From: Symsagittifera roscoffensis
Lineage: Eukaryota; Xenacoelomorpha; Acoela; Convolutidae
Direction of reading: 5' to 3'
Length of the DNA: 64,000 nt
Assembly (NCBI RefSeq): GCF_963678635.1
Contig: NC_087068.1
Location: 33,303,436-33,367,435 of the forward strand
Part shown: positions 1-9,705 of the stretch, in pieces
Layout: each line of letters begins with the position of its first letter
Numbering within the stretch: position 1 is the first letter of the stretch
Program-made: the position numbers and the translations under genes
Notes under the pieces: generated by a model
What the model was told of the DNA's origin: nothing
The model's input: only the letters and a program-made list of their open reading frames with translations
Database searches by the model: none

Positions 1-1318
1 GTAGGCGTTACTACTACTATATAACTCCACCATTTTCTGCAAAAATCATTTTTCCCAATGGCAGCTGCTATGTGTCAAGCTCTTCCCAGCTTTTATTCAG
101 ATTATAATAGTAAATCATTGTTTATTTCTGTTTCCAACGATTTTTACGAAAAATACATAATAACCCAAGATTATTGCGTCTCTACTCACGATTCTTTCTG
201 TTCCTTGGGAAATTGAAAATTTCATATAATTTTAATTGGAACTTCCCTCAGCCAAATTCTTCAGACATTAGACAAATATCAATACATATATCAAGAAATT
301 GATTGTCTTTACACTTTGTACAAGCACAGATTCTTTTCGAGTATTGTCACAACAAGTGGGGAAGTCTTCAATCAGCTTAGTTGTGGAGTGCAGCATAATT
401 TACGATGGAAAGGAGCAGAAAAAACACCAAGCGTATCAAGGAAACGACTTGTTCGCAAAAAGTTCAAAAAACATTATCTAAGTTCTAATCAAAAACTTGC
501 ATCTACGCAAACTCTTGGCTCAGCATTTTTAGACAGAATTCATAAAGTACAAAACTCAGAATATGAACATGATTTGTTAAAAATAGTTGACTGTTTTATT
601 GATGGTTATGGATTTGTAAGTAATGATCATGTCAATTTTTCAAAAAAAAAAAAAAACTTCTGATATTCCATCTATTTTCTCTCATATAATTACAAAGTTA
701 CCATTAATTACCAATAAAAAATCACCGTTGTCAAAAACATTTGCAAAAAAATTTTCAAACATGTAAGAAAGATGTAATACTTCTTTTGATTTTCAAAAAG
801 TTGCAAAAAACAATTCAATTTTTTTAACAAGTTGTAAAAAGTGTTTCAATTTTTTTGACATAATGCGAAAAGTGTTTCAACTTTTTTGAGAAGATTCGAA
901 AAGTGTTTTACTTTTTTTAACAAGATGCAAAAATTCTTTCACTTTTTCACTACAATTGCTGCAATATTTTTATACGACATACAACAACCAACGAAAAAAT
1001 TACACAATCTGGCGTTCATTAACATTTTAACTGCTGTCAACTTGATTGAAAACCTGGTAATAAATCGAAATGCCCAACACGCGGTTCAGTCAGCGTCTTT
1101 TGACGCTCAATGGAAACGAGAACCCGGACCCTCAAGAACCCGCTCAACGTCACCAACTTGGCAGGAAAAAAGTAGTGCAAACCTTAAGAGAAGTAAAAAA
1201 CACAAACGAAAAAGTCTCAGCGGTAATAGAAAAACCCAAAAACAAAAACGTGAAAAAGAGTCAGTAGAAGGCTCTGACTCATACGGAACGCCCCATAACG
1301 GTTCAGAATCTCCAATGT
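1..1318. other. AT-rich left flank of the Polinton, no firm gene
   Basis: This stretch is AT-rich, with many near-identical short phrases of the form 'aaaagtgtttcaattttttt' between about 780 and 930. Two small + strand open frames (316-663, 115 codons; 1070-1267, 65 codons) are Lys/Arg/Ser-rich and I do not recognise them. They may be remnants of the region upstream of the integrase, because the frame entering the integrase is already basic (an Arg/Lys run at about 1325-1342). I see no terminal inverted repeat of the Polinton here, so its left end may lie outside the window. Confidence 0.35.
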
Positions 1319-2205
1319 CAGAAAAGACGAAGGCGAAAACGAAACAATGGGAAAATTACCAAGATTGAAGAAAAGTTGTTGAAAACTAAATACAGTGATA
1401 AAGGTCCCGCGTTATTTGGTAGTGTGAACAACTTGATAAAAGCAACCAATTTGTCGCGAAAGAAAGTTAAACAGTTCCTTCATACTGAACCTGTTTACAC
1501 GAAATATCGAACTGTCATCCAAAAAACGCCGAGACTCAAGGTCATAGTTTACGATATCGACGAAATCTGGTCATTAGATCTGGCCTTTAATGATAAATTT
1601 GCCCAGTACAACCATGATATTAAATATCTGGTTGTTGCAGTTGACTGCATGTATCGCTATCTCAGAGTGCAACCCTTGAAATCAAAGCATGCTACTACAA
1701 CAGGAGAAGCGTTCAAACTAATGATAACGACAAAACAACCGAAAGAAGTATGGGTGGACAAGGGCACATAGTTTAAAGGGTCCTTCGAAGCATTATGTTG
1801 AAAAAAGGCATAAAAACATATAGCACAGAGAGCGAGAAAAAGTCTGCATTCGCTGAAAGAAATATCCGTTCCTTGAAAAATCCTATTTATAAATAGTTAC
1901 AGGATAAATTGATTTACTCATACATTGACAAATTGCAAGATTTTGTCAATGCAATTAATTCGAGAACAAATTGTGTCACAAATCTTGCACCAAACAAAGT
2001 AACCAAAAAAGATGTTCCTCGCCTGATTTCATTAAGAGCAGAACAATCATTGAAATTAGTTCGCCGTCCAAAATTTTATGTTGGTGATTATGTTAGACTC
2101 GCCAAAGTAGACATACCTTTTCGCAAGGTTTACAAACAATCGTTCACCGATGAAGTGCTTAGAGTTTTGACATACCAACACGAAAACCCCCAACATACAA
2201 TATGA
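1319..2205 (+). pseudogene. Polinton/Maverick integrase, broken
   Basis: This is a retroviral-type (DDE) integrase of the Polinton class, which would have inserted the linear element into host DNA. The N-terminal helical segment (IEEKLLKTKYSDKG, then 'FGSVNNLIKAT') is followed by the first catalytic Asp in WSLDLA (codon 1577-1579), the second Asp in WVDKGT (1757-1759) and a Glu in AERNIRSL (1855-1857). A chromodomain-like basic C-terminal part follows at 1909-2205 ('FYVGDYVRLAK'). Breaks are an in-frame TAG at 1769-1771 directly after the second Asp motif, a frameshift near 1790-1798 and a second TAG at 1894-1896. The start is uncertain; a basic segment precedes the recognisable domain. The capsid genes follow on the same strand, as expected for a Polinton. 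Identification rests on motif order and neighbours. Confidence 0.8.
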
Positions 2206-2280
2206 CTGATTCTAACAGAGAACCGATTGAGTAAAAATTTTACGAGTCTGAACTAATTCGCGTTCTGGAGAAGGACAATC

Positions 2281-3134
2281 ATGACTGAGGGCACTTCTAA
2301 CAGCCTTTTCACCCACAATGTTCCCCTTTCCTTCACAGTTACCCTAGTTTCATCTGCATCAATGAACGTTTTTAATGATAATTATGCAAGGTGAATGGCG
2401 AGTAGCAGTTACAGAAATTACCTTCCCCACTTAAATAAACAACGTAACTGACAGCAACAATGTGTACTACAAAAAAGATCGGGTTATAGCAAGCATGAAA
2501 GTTGAGAAAGACAAGATCTCCAGGCCTTACCTTGGAGAAACAGCGAAACTAACAAAAGGAGAGTATACGAGCATTGAACATATACTGGATGAGATTCGTG
2601 GAACGACAGAATTAGAGAAATTGGATTACGTAATAGATCCAATAACCAAACATCTTTCATTATGGATGCATTATTGGGAAGGTATAACTTTTTCAAGCCC
2701 GCAAATTCCTAGTCTCTTTGGATTCAAAGGCGTCAGGGATGGAACTGGTTATCATATAGGTTACAAACAAGGAAGCTCGAAACCTAGCACATTCACTACC
2801 CAAGATCTTGTTGCTGACTATCCTGTTGATGTATGTGCTGGTACTCAGCTTATGTTTATTTACCTGGACATAATTCATTATCAAATAGTAGTAGACACAA
2901 AAACACCTCCCCTTTACGAGTCATTGATACAAATCCTCCAGTGAAAAACGGCTACGCATGTACAATTGAACCGAATCATCGTAAAGTGTTAAGTAATTTG
3001 GATTTCAAAAAAATTTGGTTAACAATATTTCTAATATTTCTGTGAATTTGCGCACAGAAACTGGAGGACTTGTTTCTTTCGCTGGAGGGGGAAAAGTTGT
3101 TCTGACTTTGAAATTTCAAAAGTTTAGCAATTGA
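2281..3134 (+). pseudogene. penton-like minor capsid protein of Polinton, broken
   Basis: This resembles the single-jelly-roll (penton-like) minor capsid protein found in Polintons and adintoviruses, which caps the virion vertices. An N-terminal phrase at 2281-2390 (TVTLVSSASMNVFNDN) looks like the family's opening strand. It is followed in another frame by GEWRVAVTEITFPT, ended by a TAA near 2433. The main block at 2462-2944 carries the hallmark 'LMFIYLDIIHYQIVVDTKTP'. A frameshift near 2905 leads to LRVIDTNPPVKNG, and the last strand TGGLVSFAGGGKVVLTL lies at about 3060-3110. I chose ATG 2281 because it is the only Met that includes the N-terminal phrase. At least one stop and three frame changes show it is not functional. 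It sits directly before the pX-like gene, as in intact elements. Confidence 0.72.
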
Positions 3135-3139
3135 TCAAT

Positions 3140-3460
3140 ATGGATTCATATTACCACAACCAAGCAAACCTACCACATTTCTCGGGGCATTATAAACAAC
3201 GAGGCAGTGGCTTCGGTGCATTAGCCTTGGGAATAAGAAGATTGGCACTTCCACTGGCTCGAAAAATTGTGATACCCGCGGCTAAAAAAATCGGAAAAAA
3301 ATCTAATTCTTCAGGCAGCTCCAGAACTGATAGAAGTTGCAACAAAAAGAAAAAGTCCTAAGCAGGCACTAAAAAGCACCGTTAGAAAGAAAATCAAAAA
3401 GCAAGTAGGAGGAGGAAGTAGGTCTCGGAAAAGTCATCCGAATGAACGACGGCGGTTAAA
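3140..3460 (+). pseudogene. pX-like hydrophobic/basic virion core protein, frameshifted
   Basis: The small protein starts MDSYYHNQANLPHF and continues with a Gly-rich turn and an amphipathic segment ending ARKIVIPAAKKIGKK. That matches the adenovirus pX-like (PTPX) membrane-active or DNA-packaging protein of Polintons and adintoviruses. The ATG at 3140 starts right after the penton stop and fits the family's usual opening better than the upstream Met at 3131. A poly-A tract near 3295-3302 shifts the frame. The family's C-terminal part, with ELIEVATKRKSPKQALK and a Gly/Arg-rich tail, continues in another frame to about 3460. The position between penton and major capsid genes is the expected one. 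The call rests on the opening motif, composition and synteny, since the family is short and poorly conserved. Confidence 0.62.
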
Positions 3461-3494
3461 CGAAAAACGACACGCGTCATTCCCAGAAAACGAA

Positions 3495-4823
3495 TTGCAC
3501 AGAGAAATCGCTCCGATTTCTTTAAAAGGGTTAAAAACTATTTCTATTTCAATCCCGAGTGAAGCAACTCACAGCTCCTTGGACTTATTTGAAAAACCGC
3601 CTTTACTTGACACTTTTGAAAATGCATTCACCAAAAAAATTGGACCATCCTACTCTCCTGATGGTCATATGCTCGAGTTTCAAGTACTCGGCGACAGAAA
3701 TAATTTCATCGATATTCAACGTACTCGTTTGGAAATAGTAGCACGAATTGTTCGAAGCAATGGAACCGTGCTTCGAACGCATGCATCAGATCCTTTATCT
3801 TCATTATTTTCTGAGTGTACACTGTCTCTGAATGGTGAGAAAATATCAACTACCAACGCTAATTTTGCCCACAAAAGCTTAATTGAGACCGAGTTTTCAT
3901 ACGGTAATGATGCCAAGAAAACATGGTTGGCTTGTCAAGTTTCTTATTATGAAGAAAACTCATCAGCTATTGACGGTGCTGGAAGGAGAGCTGATGATGT
4001 TACTGAGCGTAAAGGTCTCGTTGCGGCCTCGAGCGAGCTGTAGCTATTTGGTAAAATTGCTTGCGACTTTTTGTCGTGTGACAAGCATCTTCTTAGCGGT
4101 GTGACAATTGAATTGTCTCTTAGACGTTCTCCTAACTTTTTTGTTGTCATATCTGAAGATGCATTTAAACACTACAAGGTCCAAACAATCGAAGCTAATC
4201 TCTATCTCAGAAATATGACTGTGATTGACTATGTTCTCTCATCAATAGAAAAAAACTTTGTTGAAGAACCCGGCAATTAACAATTACATCGAAGTAGTAC
4301 CAAAAATGTTTCTCGCAACTGCAGGAGTACAAAGCTGGCGACAAGAGGATGTTTTTGCAAAAGAATCTGTTCGAAGAATGATAGTAGCAATGAGCATAAA
4401 CGAAGCATATTTGGGTACTGAAGGACAAACCCTTTTCATTACCAGAAATTTGGGTTGATTGAGATCCTTGTGTACAGAAACGGTCTACCCATTGCCGGAA
4501 CTCCCATCTCAACATCAGACAATAAAAGAACTTATTACAATACGCTTGAGGCTCTTGATTTTGTTTTGAACACTAGTCATGGAATCAGTCTCGTTAATTA
4601 TGATAATCATTATATTATGGCTTTTGATCTCATGTCTACTCAGGAGGCTTCACACGATTTTATTCATCCTGAATTGACCAATTGTACTATTTCGGTCGAA
4701 CTCAAAATTGACGCAGGTCCCGTTAATAACGTCGAGTTTTATTTATGGAAGAGCGTGCATCAACAGTTTATGTGCGTTCAGATAGAAAAATTACCGAAAA
4801 AACATTCTTATGAACTAAGATAG
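3495..4823 (+). pseudogene. double-jelly-roll major capsid protein of Polinton, broken
   Basis: This is the major capsid protein (hexon-like double jelly roll) that would form the Polinton virion shell. The opening LDLFEKPPLLDTFENAF is followed by the first barrel, with MLEFQVLGDRNNFIDIQRT, then the conserved 'SLFSECTLSLNGEKI' and 'LIETEFSYG' with a following Lys/Trp segment. The same frame stops at TAG 4041-4043 and resumes immediately (CDKHLLSGVTIELSLRR, 'VQTIEANLYLRNMTV'). The frame changes near 4258 (NYIEVVPKMFLATAG) and again near 4455, where the C-terminal barrel reads on to 4823 ('IMAFDLMSTQEAS', 'TISVELKID'). There is one in-frame stop and two frameshifts in about 440 codons. The order of conserved blocks is complete, so this is an old full-length copy decayed by point changes, not a fragment. 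Confidence 0.82.
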
Positions 4824-4825
4824 AC

Positions 4826-5262
4826 ATGAATAATCTTCAACAAGTAGAAGTTATCAACCGTTGTAAACATTTGAAAAATCGCTTGAGAGGTTTTTTCCGG
4901 CAGATTTCCCATGCTCCTCAGTACTGAAAAACGATAACACGTTCATGATTATGAATGCCTCACCATCGGATCAACCTGGAACCCATTGGTTGCTTTTTGC
5001 TCAAGCTGGAGGACAAATTTTCTTCGCAGATCCTCTAGGTAAAAGATTATGTGACTATCCCTTCGTGTACAAGAATATGCGATGTACAATTCACGAGGGA
5101 AATCAACTACTGATGAAAAGACCAATACAATCAGCTGATTCAGTGCTATGCGGACTTTATTGTATTTATGTTGCTCATGTTTTAAATACAAACAAATTTC
5201 CAGTAAATTTCAAACTTATTGATCATGATTTGATAAGATTTGCTAAATATATGTTATTCTAA
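4826..5262 (+). pseudogene. adenain-type cysteine protease of Polinton, one frameshift
   Basis: This is an adenovirus-protease-like (Ulp1 superfamily) enzyme that would process the Polinton capsid proteins. The N-terminus starts at ATG 4826 and continues through a T-rich run near 4888-4895, where the frame changes. The remaining part reads open to 5262. Catalytic signatures are visible: His in DQPGTHWLLF, an acidic residue in FFADPLG, and the Gln/Cys region 'IQSADSVLCGLYC'. The Cys motif and following hydrophobic helix are typical of the family. The length (about 145 codons over both frames) is a little short of a usual Polinton protease. It lies immediately downstream of the major capsid gene. 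The left inverted repeat of the nested segment begins about 40 bases after its stop. Confidence 0.8.
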
Positions 5263-5300
5263 ATTAATTTATTGATGTTTTTTGCAAGTTAATGTAAGCC

Positions 5301-5410
5301 GCGAAAAGTTCCATATCAAGTCCTTCGAAATATTAAGGCATGGTCATTTGGTTTAGAGGGCAATAGCTAACCCGGCGTTGCTCGTCGCTACGCTCCTCGG
5401 TAACGCCTCC
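5301..5410 (+). repeat. left inverted repeat of the nested 3.7-kb segment
   Basis: About 110 bases here recur as the reverse complement at 8876-8988. Shared text includes 'tcaagtccttcgaa', 'ttaaggcatgg' and 'gggcaatagctaacccgg', and the two arms match at roughly 85-90% by eye. The inner end contains GGCGTT (5374-5379) and AACGCC (5402-5407) around 22 bases, which can pair into a small hairpin. The repeat is much more GC-rich than its surroundings. Confidence 0.8.
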
Positions 5411-5478
5411 TGATTGTGTAGTAACATTTTTGTTTTGAAAGTACAAGAGAGCAAAAAAAGCAGTATTTAAAATTTGGA

Positions 5479-6085
5479 TTATTTCTTCATGATAAAATTC
5501 ATAAACAAAGTGTTTGGATCAATTTCCATACAACCAAACCCACTTAAATTTATGTCAATTGTTCTAGAAAACTCAGCAGCATTTTCGTCTTTCAAAATAT
5601 TAGTAAAGCGTTCAATTGTTACGTTAGTAATCATGTCAGTTTGAGTTCGAACAGATTTAGTCGAAGCAAACTTGAGGCAATCGTCTGCGAACTGGAAGAC
5701 CACTAACATCTAGGTTGTTGATGGAGTTATAATTCACAGCTATTTTCAGTTTTTCCATCAGAGTGCCAGACAATTCATAGTTGGAGCAACCCAAAATTAA
5801 GTATTTGAAGGTAGAGAGAAGGCAAGGGACAACGAAGGCTTTTGAAGTCATCTTGTTAAGAAAATCGGTAGACTCTTTTGTGAATTCGACTAGCACATGA
5901 TAATGTTTTTCGTTGTCAATCGATTGATTGCAAAAATCTAATTTATTCGTATGGGAGGATACCGCAAAATTTGTATTTGAAGCAAAGCCAGAGAAAATGG
6001 GTTCATGATTCAGGATGAAAAATTTGTAGTTTTTACGGAATTGTTTGAAATAATCAGGGGATTGCTCATACATTGCTTCAATCAT
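5479..6085 (-). pseudogene. unidentified protein with a His-x-His segment (possible HUH Rep remnant)
   Basis: Two overlapping minus-strand frames (5657-6085, then 5479-5709 in another frame) read as one gene with a frameshift near 5700. The first contains 'EKHYHVLVEFTKESTDF', a His-aromatic-His-Val followed by hydrophobic residues. This resembles the metal-binding HUH motif of parvovirus/AAV-type replication nucleases. A downstream catalytic Tyr motif is not evident, and I saw no SF3 helicase Walker motif nearby. A function cannot be assigned safely. The alternative is an unrelated accessory protein. A further minus-strand frame (6303-6485), rich in Asp/Lys, may be its upstream part. Confidence 0.35.
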
Positions 6086-7390
6086 TGCTTTGTAGGTAGT
6101 TTCAATTAATAAACAGGTTAATAATTTTACACGACTCGACAGTTATCATCATTTTCACTTTCGCTTCCTTTTCCGAGCATGAAGATTTCTTAGGTTAGTT
6201 TAGCTTTTTTCCAAGTTTATCAGACACATCGCATTTTTTTCCTTCCGTCAATCTTTTAATTTTTGTGTAATTGTCCGCCAAGGAATCGAATTCACCAGTT
6301 GACTAAGTTATTCCTTGTCGATACTTGAAAGTTCTCTCTTCGTCTTTTTTGTACAATTTGATAGTTGCATAAGTACCTGTCTGTGCGAATGTTTTCGCAC
6401 CGACTCTAACTAAACGTTTATCATTCGAAGATATATCCCGAAAATCATCGAAATAGTCAACATCCGTTTCAAGAGAAGCGTACATAATAATTGAATTACA
6501 ACCAACTGGTTTTTAGTGTGGAACGTTGAAGAATGACTGATCACAGTATACAAGACAGATCATGCGTTCCGAAAATTAAAGTTTATGTGGCAGCTTTACG
6601 AGCGCCCTAAACCATAATGATAAAACCTAATCACCAAGGAAATATTATCTTCAACGAGAAACAAAATTTTATACGGGTATTTCATTGCTTTTTTCCTCCG
6701 GGTATATGCTAAAAATCTTCTATTGTTTTTTTATCACGGTTATTTTAATGACTGCTATCAATCATGGTAATGAAACTTTAACAGCATGTCAAAGAGTGTC
6801 TGACAAACTAACAAGAAAACTTGAACCTAAGTGCAGTCGCCCGTAGCCACTATAATAAAGCTATCACATATATCTGAAAAGTCGGATTTTCACATGCAAG
6901 CTTAACATAGTCTTGAGCGTCGTGCGTAAAAGAATAAATAAAATTTGATAGCCTCGCTTAAAATATTATTAGCTTTGACCATGCCACCCCTTTTCTGATC
7001 TCATTCTCATTAATTAACTTTTCATACTTTTCAATCTCTCATTTTCTTTTTGCTAACTCAGTCATATTAATTAAACAAAACTTAAAACATCTTGAAGTCA
7101 TGACTAGTCCTTAACAAATAATATCAGTGTCTGATCGAGAAAGAACAATTTTTTATCAGACATATACGAGAGAATCGATTGCAGTCATTCATCAACAGAA
7201 TGAGAGAGTACCCCGTCTACAGCAAGTCCGTTCAATGACTTGGCAACCCGAAAAAACGACGACAATAAAAAAGTGAATTGACTACAAAAAATCATATATT
7301 GCTACCAAACTACCTCCTTGTGCACATCAATCTACTACGACAGAACCGAAAAGAATGTACGAGAGTTGTACTATTCACGAGAGCTAACCA

Positions 7391-7747
7391 GCATTAGAAA
7401 AGACTGAGATAAACGACACAACCGCGCTCGAGCAGTCTCCGAGAAAAATTCTCTTCGCCTATGACTGCGAGTCAATGCCACTGTATGAAAATCAGGAGGG
7501 ATGCATTCGTGATTGTGTAGAGCGCCAAGCGTACTGGGATATTCCGACAGCAATGTCTCCCGAGTCCTTTGTTAGGGGAACAGTTTCAACTAAAGAACAA
7601 TCAACTTCCTATTCGGATGCTCGGGTTTCATCGACACAGTGTGCGGAGACAATTGATCTAGTGACTCCAGACCTTATTCAAGGAACCCCTCCAGCTGCAG
7701 CTTGCTATGCGCCAAGAAAAAGAAAACTACAATTTCGCGATTTCTAA
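7391..7747 (+). CDS. hypothetical protein fragment
   Basis: An open frame of about 119 codons runs from after a stop near 7388 to TAA 7745-7747. The first Met that gives a sensible reading is at 7475 (MPLYENQEGC). The sequence is polar, Ser/Thr-rich and ends with a basic APRKRKLQFRDF. I recognise no domain. It is the only frame of this length on the + strand inside the inverted-repeat segment. It could be the C-terminal piece of a decayed gene, or chance. Confidence 0.25.
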   Translation, partial: ALEKTEINDTTALEQSPRKILFAYDCESMPLYENQEGCIRDCVERQAYWDIPTAMSPESFVRGTVSTKEQSTSYSDARVSSTQCAETIDLVTPDLIQGTPPAAACYAPRKRKLQFRDF

Positions 7748-8006
7748 TAACTTAAGGAAAAAACTTTCCTTTGTTTCAAATATTGTTCCAAGATTTTACA
7801 ATTTCATTTTTGTTTGATTTGATTTTTGAATGGATTCAACATGACCGTGTGTGTTTTATTTATCTCAGTTTTCATCTCGATCAATAGATTAATTAAAGTT
7901 TGCTCTGTAGTGTTTTCAGCAAAATGTTAAAGAAAAACATGAAAAGCTAAAAAAAAATCATTAATCGAGAATAATTTTTCGCTAAAACTGTTGTTTGAGA
8001 AAGAAT

Positions 8007-8042
8007 GAGAGAGAGAGAGAGAGACACACAGAGAGAAAGAGA
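8007..8042 (+). repeat. GA/CA simple repeat
   Basis: A short run of GA dinucleotides is followed by ACACAGAGAG. It is low-complexity sequence with no coding role visible. Confidence 0.8.
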
Positions 8043-8875
8043 TGCGCTTGCATATTAATGAACCCCATTTGAAATATCCTTTTCAGGATATTGCTTTTTT
8101 TTCAAAAGAAAGATAAACATGGAAGGTTCCAACATTTTCTTGTTGGTAGTCCAACTATTTTTATTTGGCTTTTTTATTAAACACTCTCTGCTCTCTCTAT
8201 CTCATTTTACTTTGTGCCCGGTGGGGTTAGCCAGGTCTTACGCAATGTAACAGAGAGTGTTTAAAGCCATAATTCTGCTTTGTAGTTCGTTTATATACAT
8301 GTTTTGCGTGTAAAACTGGCAGTTCTTTGGTAAAAAACGTGAAAAATGAAAACGTATGTTTTTTTTTCGAAAAAAGAACAAGACCCTTAACCCTGCTCAG
8401 AAAATCAAAGCAAATTGACTGAGGGTACTGTCGAAGGATTTGGAGACAAAAATTTTTTTTCCCAATTTTTTTTTTATATTTACACAAAAATTAGAGTTTC
8501 TCAAAAAAAATCACAACTTTTTAAGCGTCTACTCTCATTGATTGAGTTAAAAATGGTTTTTCAATTTCTACGGTTGTCTTAATTAGGCATCACATAGCTT
8601 CTAAAAATTTCATATTACATATTCACTTTAATTGAAAATGAGAAAATCATTTTACGGTAAAAAGGAAGAGAAAGATTTTTAAAAAAATGTTTTTAAGTTT
8701 TGAACACTACCAATAGAACTTTTCTCGAGATCATATACAGTTTACTGGTTTGTTTTTAATTGATTCCGAAGACATTTTGGTTAAATTCGTTTTCCTTTTT
8801 TTCACAACATAATAAGTTTGAGGTGTTCTTTTAATTTGGAAAGAAAATTTGTTTTTCACTTGACTTTACAGATAG

Positions 8876-8988
8876 GGAGGCGTTCCCGAGGAGCGTAGCG
8901 ACGAGCAACGCCGGGTTAGCTATTGCCCCTTAAACCAAACTGCCATGCCTTAAAACTTCGAAGGACTTGACATGAATTGTTTCACGGT
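8876..8988 (-). repeat. right inverted repeat of the nested 3.7-kb segment
   Basis: This is the reverse complement of the repeat at 5301-5410. It keeps the same hairpin-capable core, GGCGTT at 8879-8884 and AACGCC at 8907-8912. The outer edge is fuzzy: similarity fades past about 8975. I could not identify a target-site duplication. Confidence 0.8.
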
Positions 8989-9705
8989 ACAGTGAATCAC
9001 ATGAAAGAAACATTGAGTTTTATATGTTTTAAACATATTCAAATGACGATCTATGCTTATCATATATCTGCAATTAGCAAGATATCCAAGTTCAAAAAAC
9101 GTTTCTTTTTTTTAACACTATCTCATTTTTCAACTTATTCATATAGTTGAGGGCTTTAATTTCTTTACACTTTAATTTCAGATTTCTACTTTTTATTATA
9201 CCTATTTGAGCAAAGCAAAAGGTGGGCTTGAAATCGTTAAAAAAATTATTGCGTTAAAAAAATTAAAAGTTAAGTTTAGTCAGAAAAAGTTTTAGGCTGA
9301 ATCTGAATCAATCTAAGTTTTGAGTTTTGTAATTTAGTGCTGAAATGTTAATTGAAAGTGTAAACCATTCTCCTAAAATTGCCAAACCCTAAAAAAATTT
9401 ATCGCTACCCCTTAAAATTAACAGCACAAGTTTGAGGCTGTAAATGAATCAGTTTTTCAATATAGAAAACCTTGCACTTGAACAAGGTGATGTGACATGT
9501 AGAGCCTAAAATTGTAATAAACCTAAACCCTGTTTTTGGAAAGGAAAGAAATTATGGTCAAGTTCACGGCGAAGTATATCTCTCGTTAATGGCTTCTGCT
9601 TGTCCTTACTGGGACAACTCTTGGCTTTTAGCCCTAGTCACTTCTCGTTTTTGCTTCTTCAAAACCAGTTTTACTTCAATCTTGAAAATTTTCTGAAATA
9701 TTTCA
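8989..9705. other. AT-rich spacer before polymerase
   Basis: No gene is supported here. The sequence is AT-rich with several short poly-T runs. A pyrimidine-rich stretch ending TTTCAG near 9697-9702 lies directly before the zinc-finger frame and could be a 3' splice site, but this is not proven. Confidence 0.4.

Larger units (their letters stand above)
5411..8875. mobile_element. interior of an inverted-repeat segment inserted in the Polinton
   Basis: The segment between the two inverted repeats separates the Polinton protease from its polymerase. It has minus-strand frames at 5479-6085 and 6303-6485 and one + strand frame ending at 7747. The rest is AT-rich with no recognised gene (6490-7390 and 7750-8875 hold nothing I can name beyond a GA-rich run). 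It could be a transposon nested in the Polinton, or a rearranged part of it. No transposase, helicase or packaging ATPase motif was seen. Confidence 0.45.

Noticed and set aside
1070-1267. Separate gene upstream of the integrase
   Set aside because: Short, Lys-rich, no recognisable motif; could be decayed leader sequence, so not called a gene.
5657-6085. Firm call of a parvovirus Rep
   Set aside because: Only one motif fits; no catalytic Tyr or helicase motif was found.
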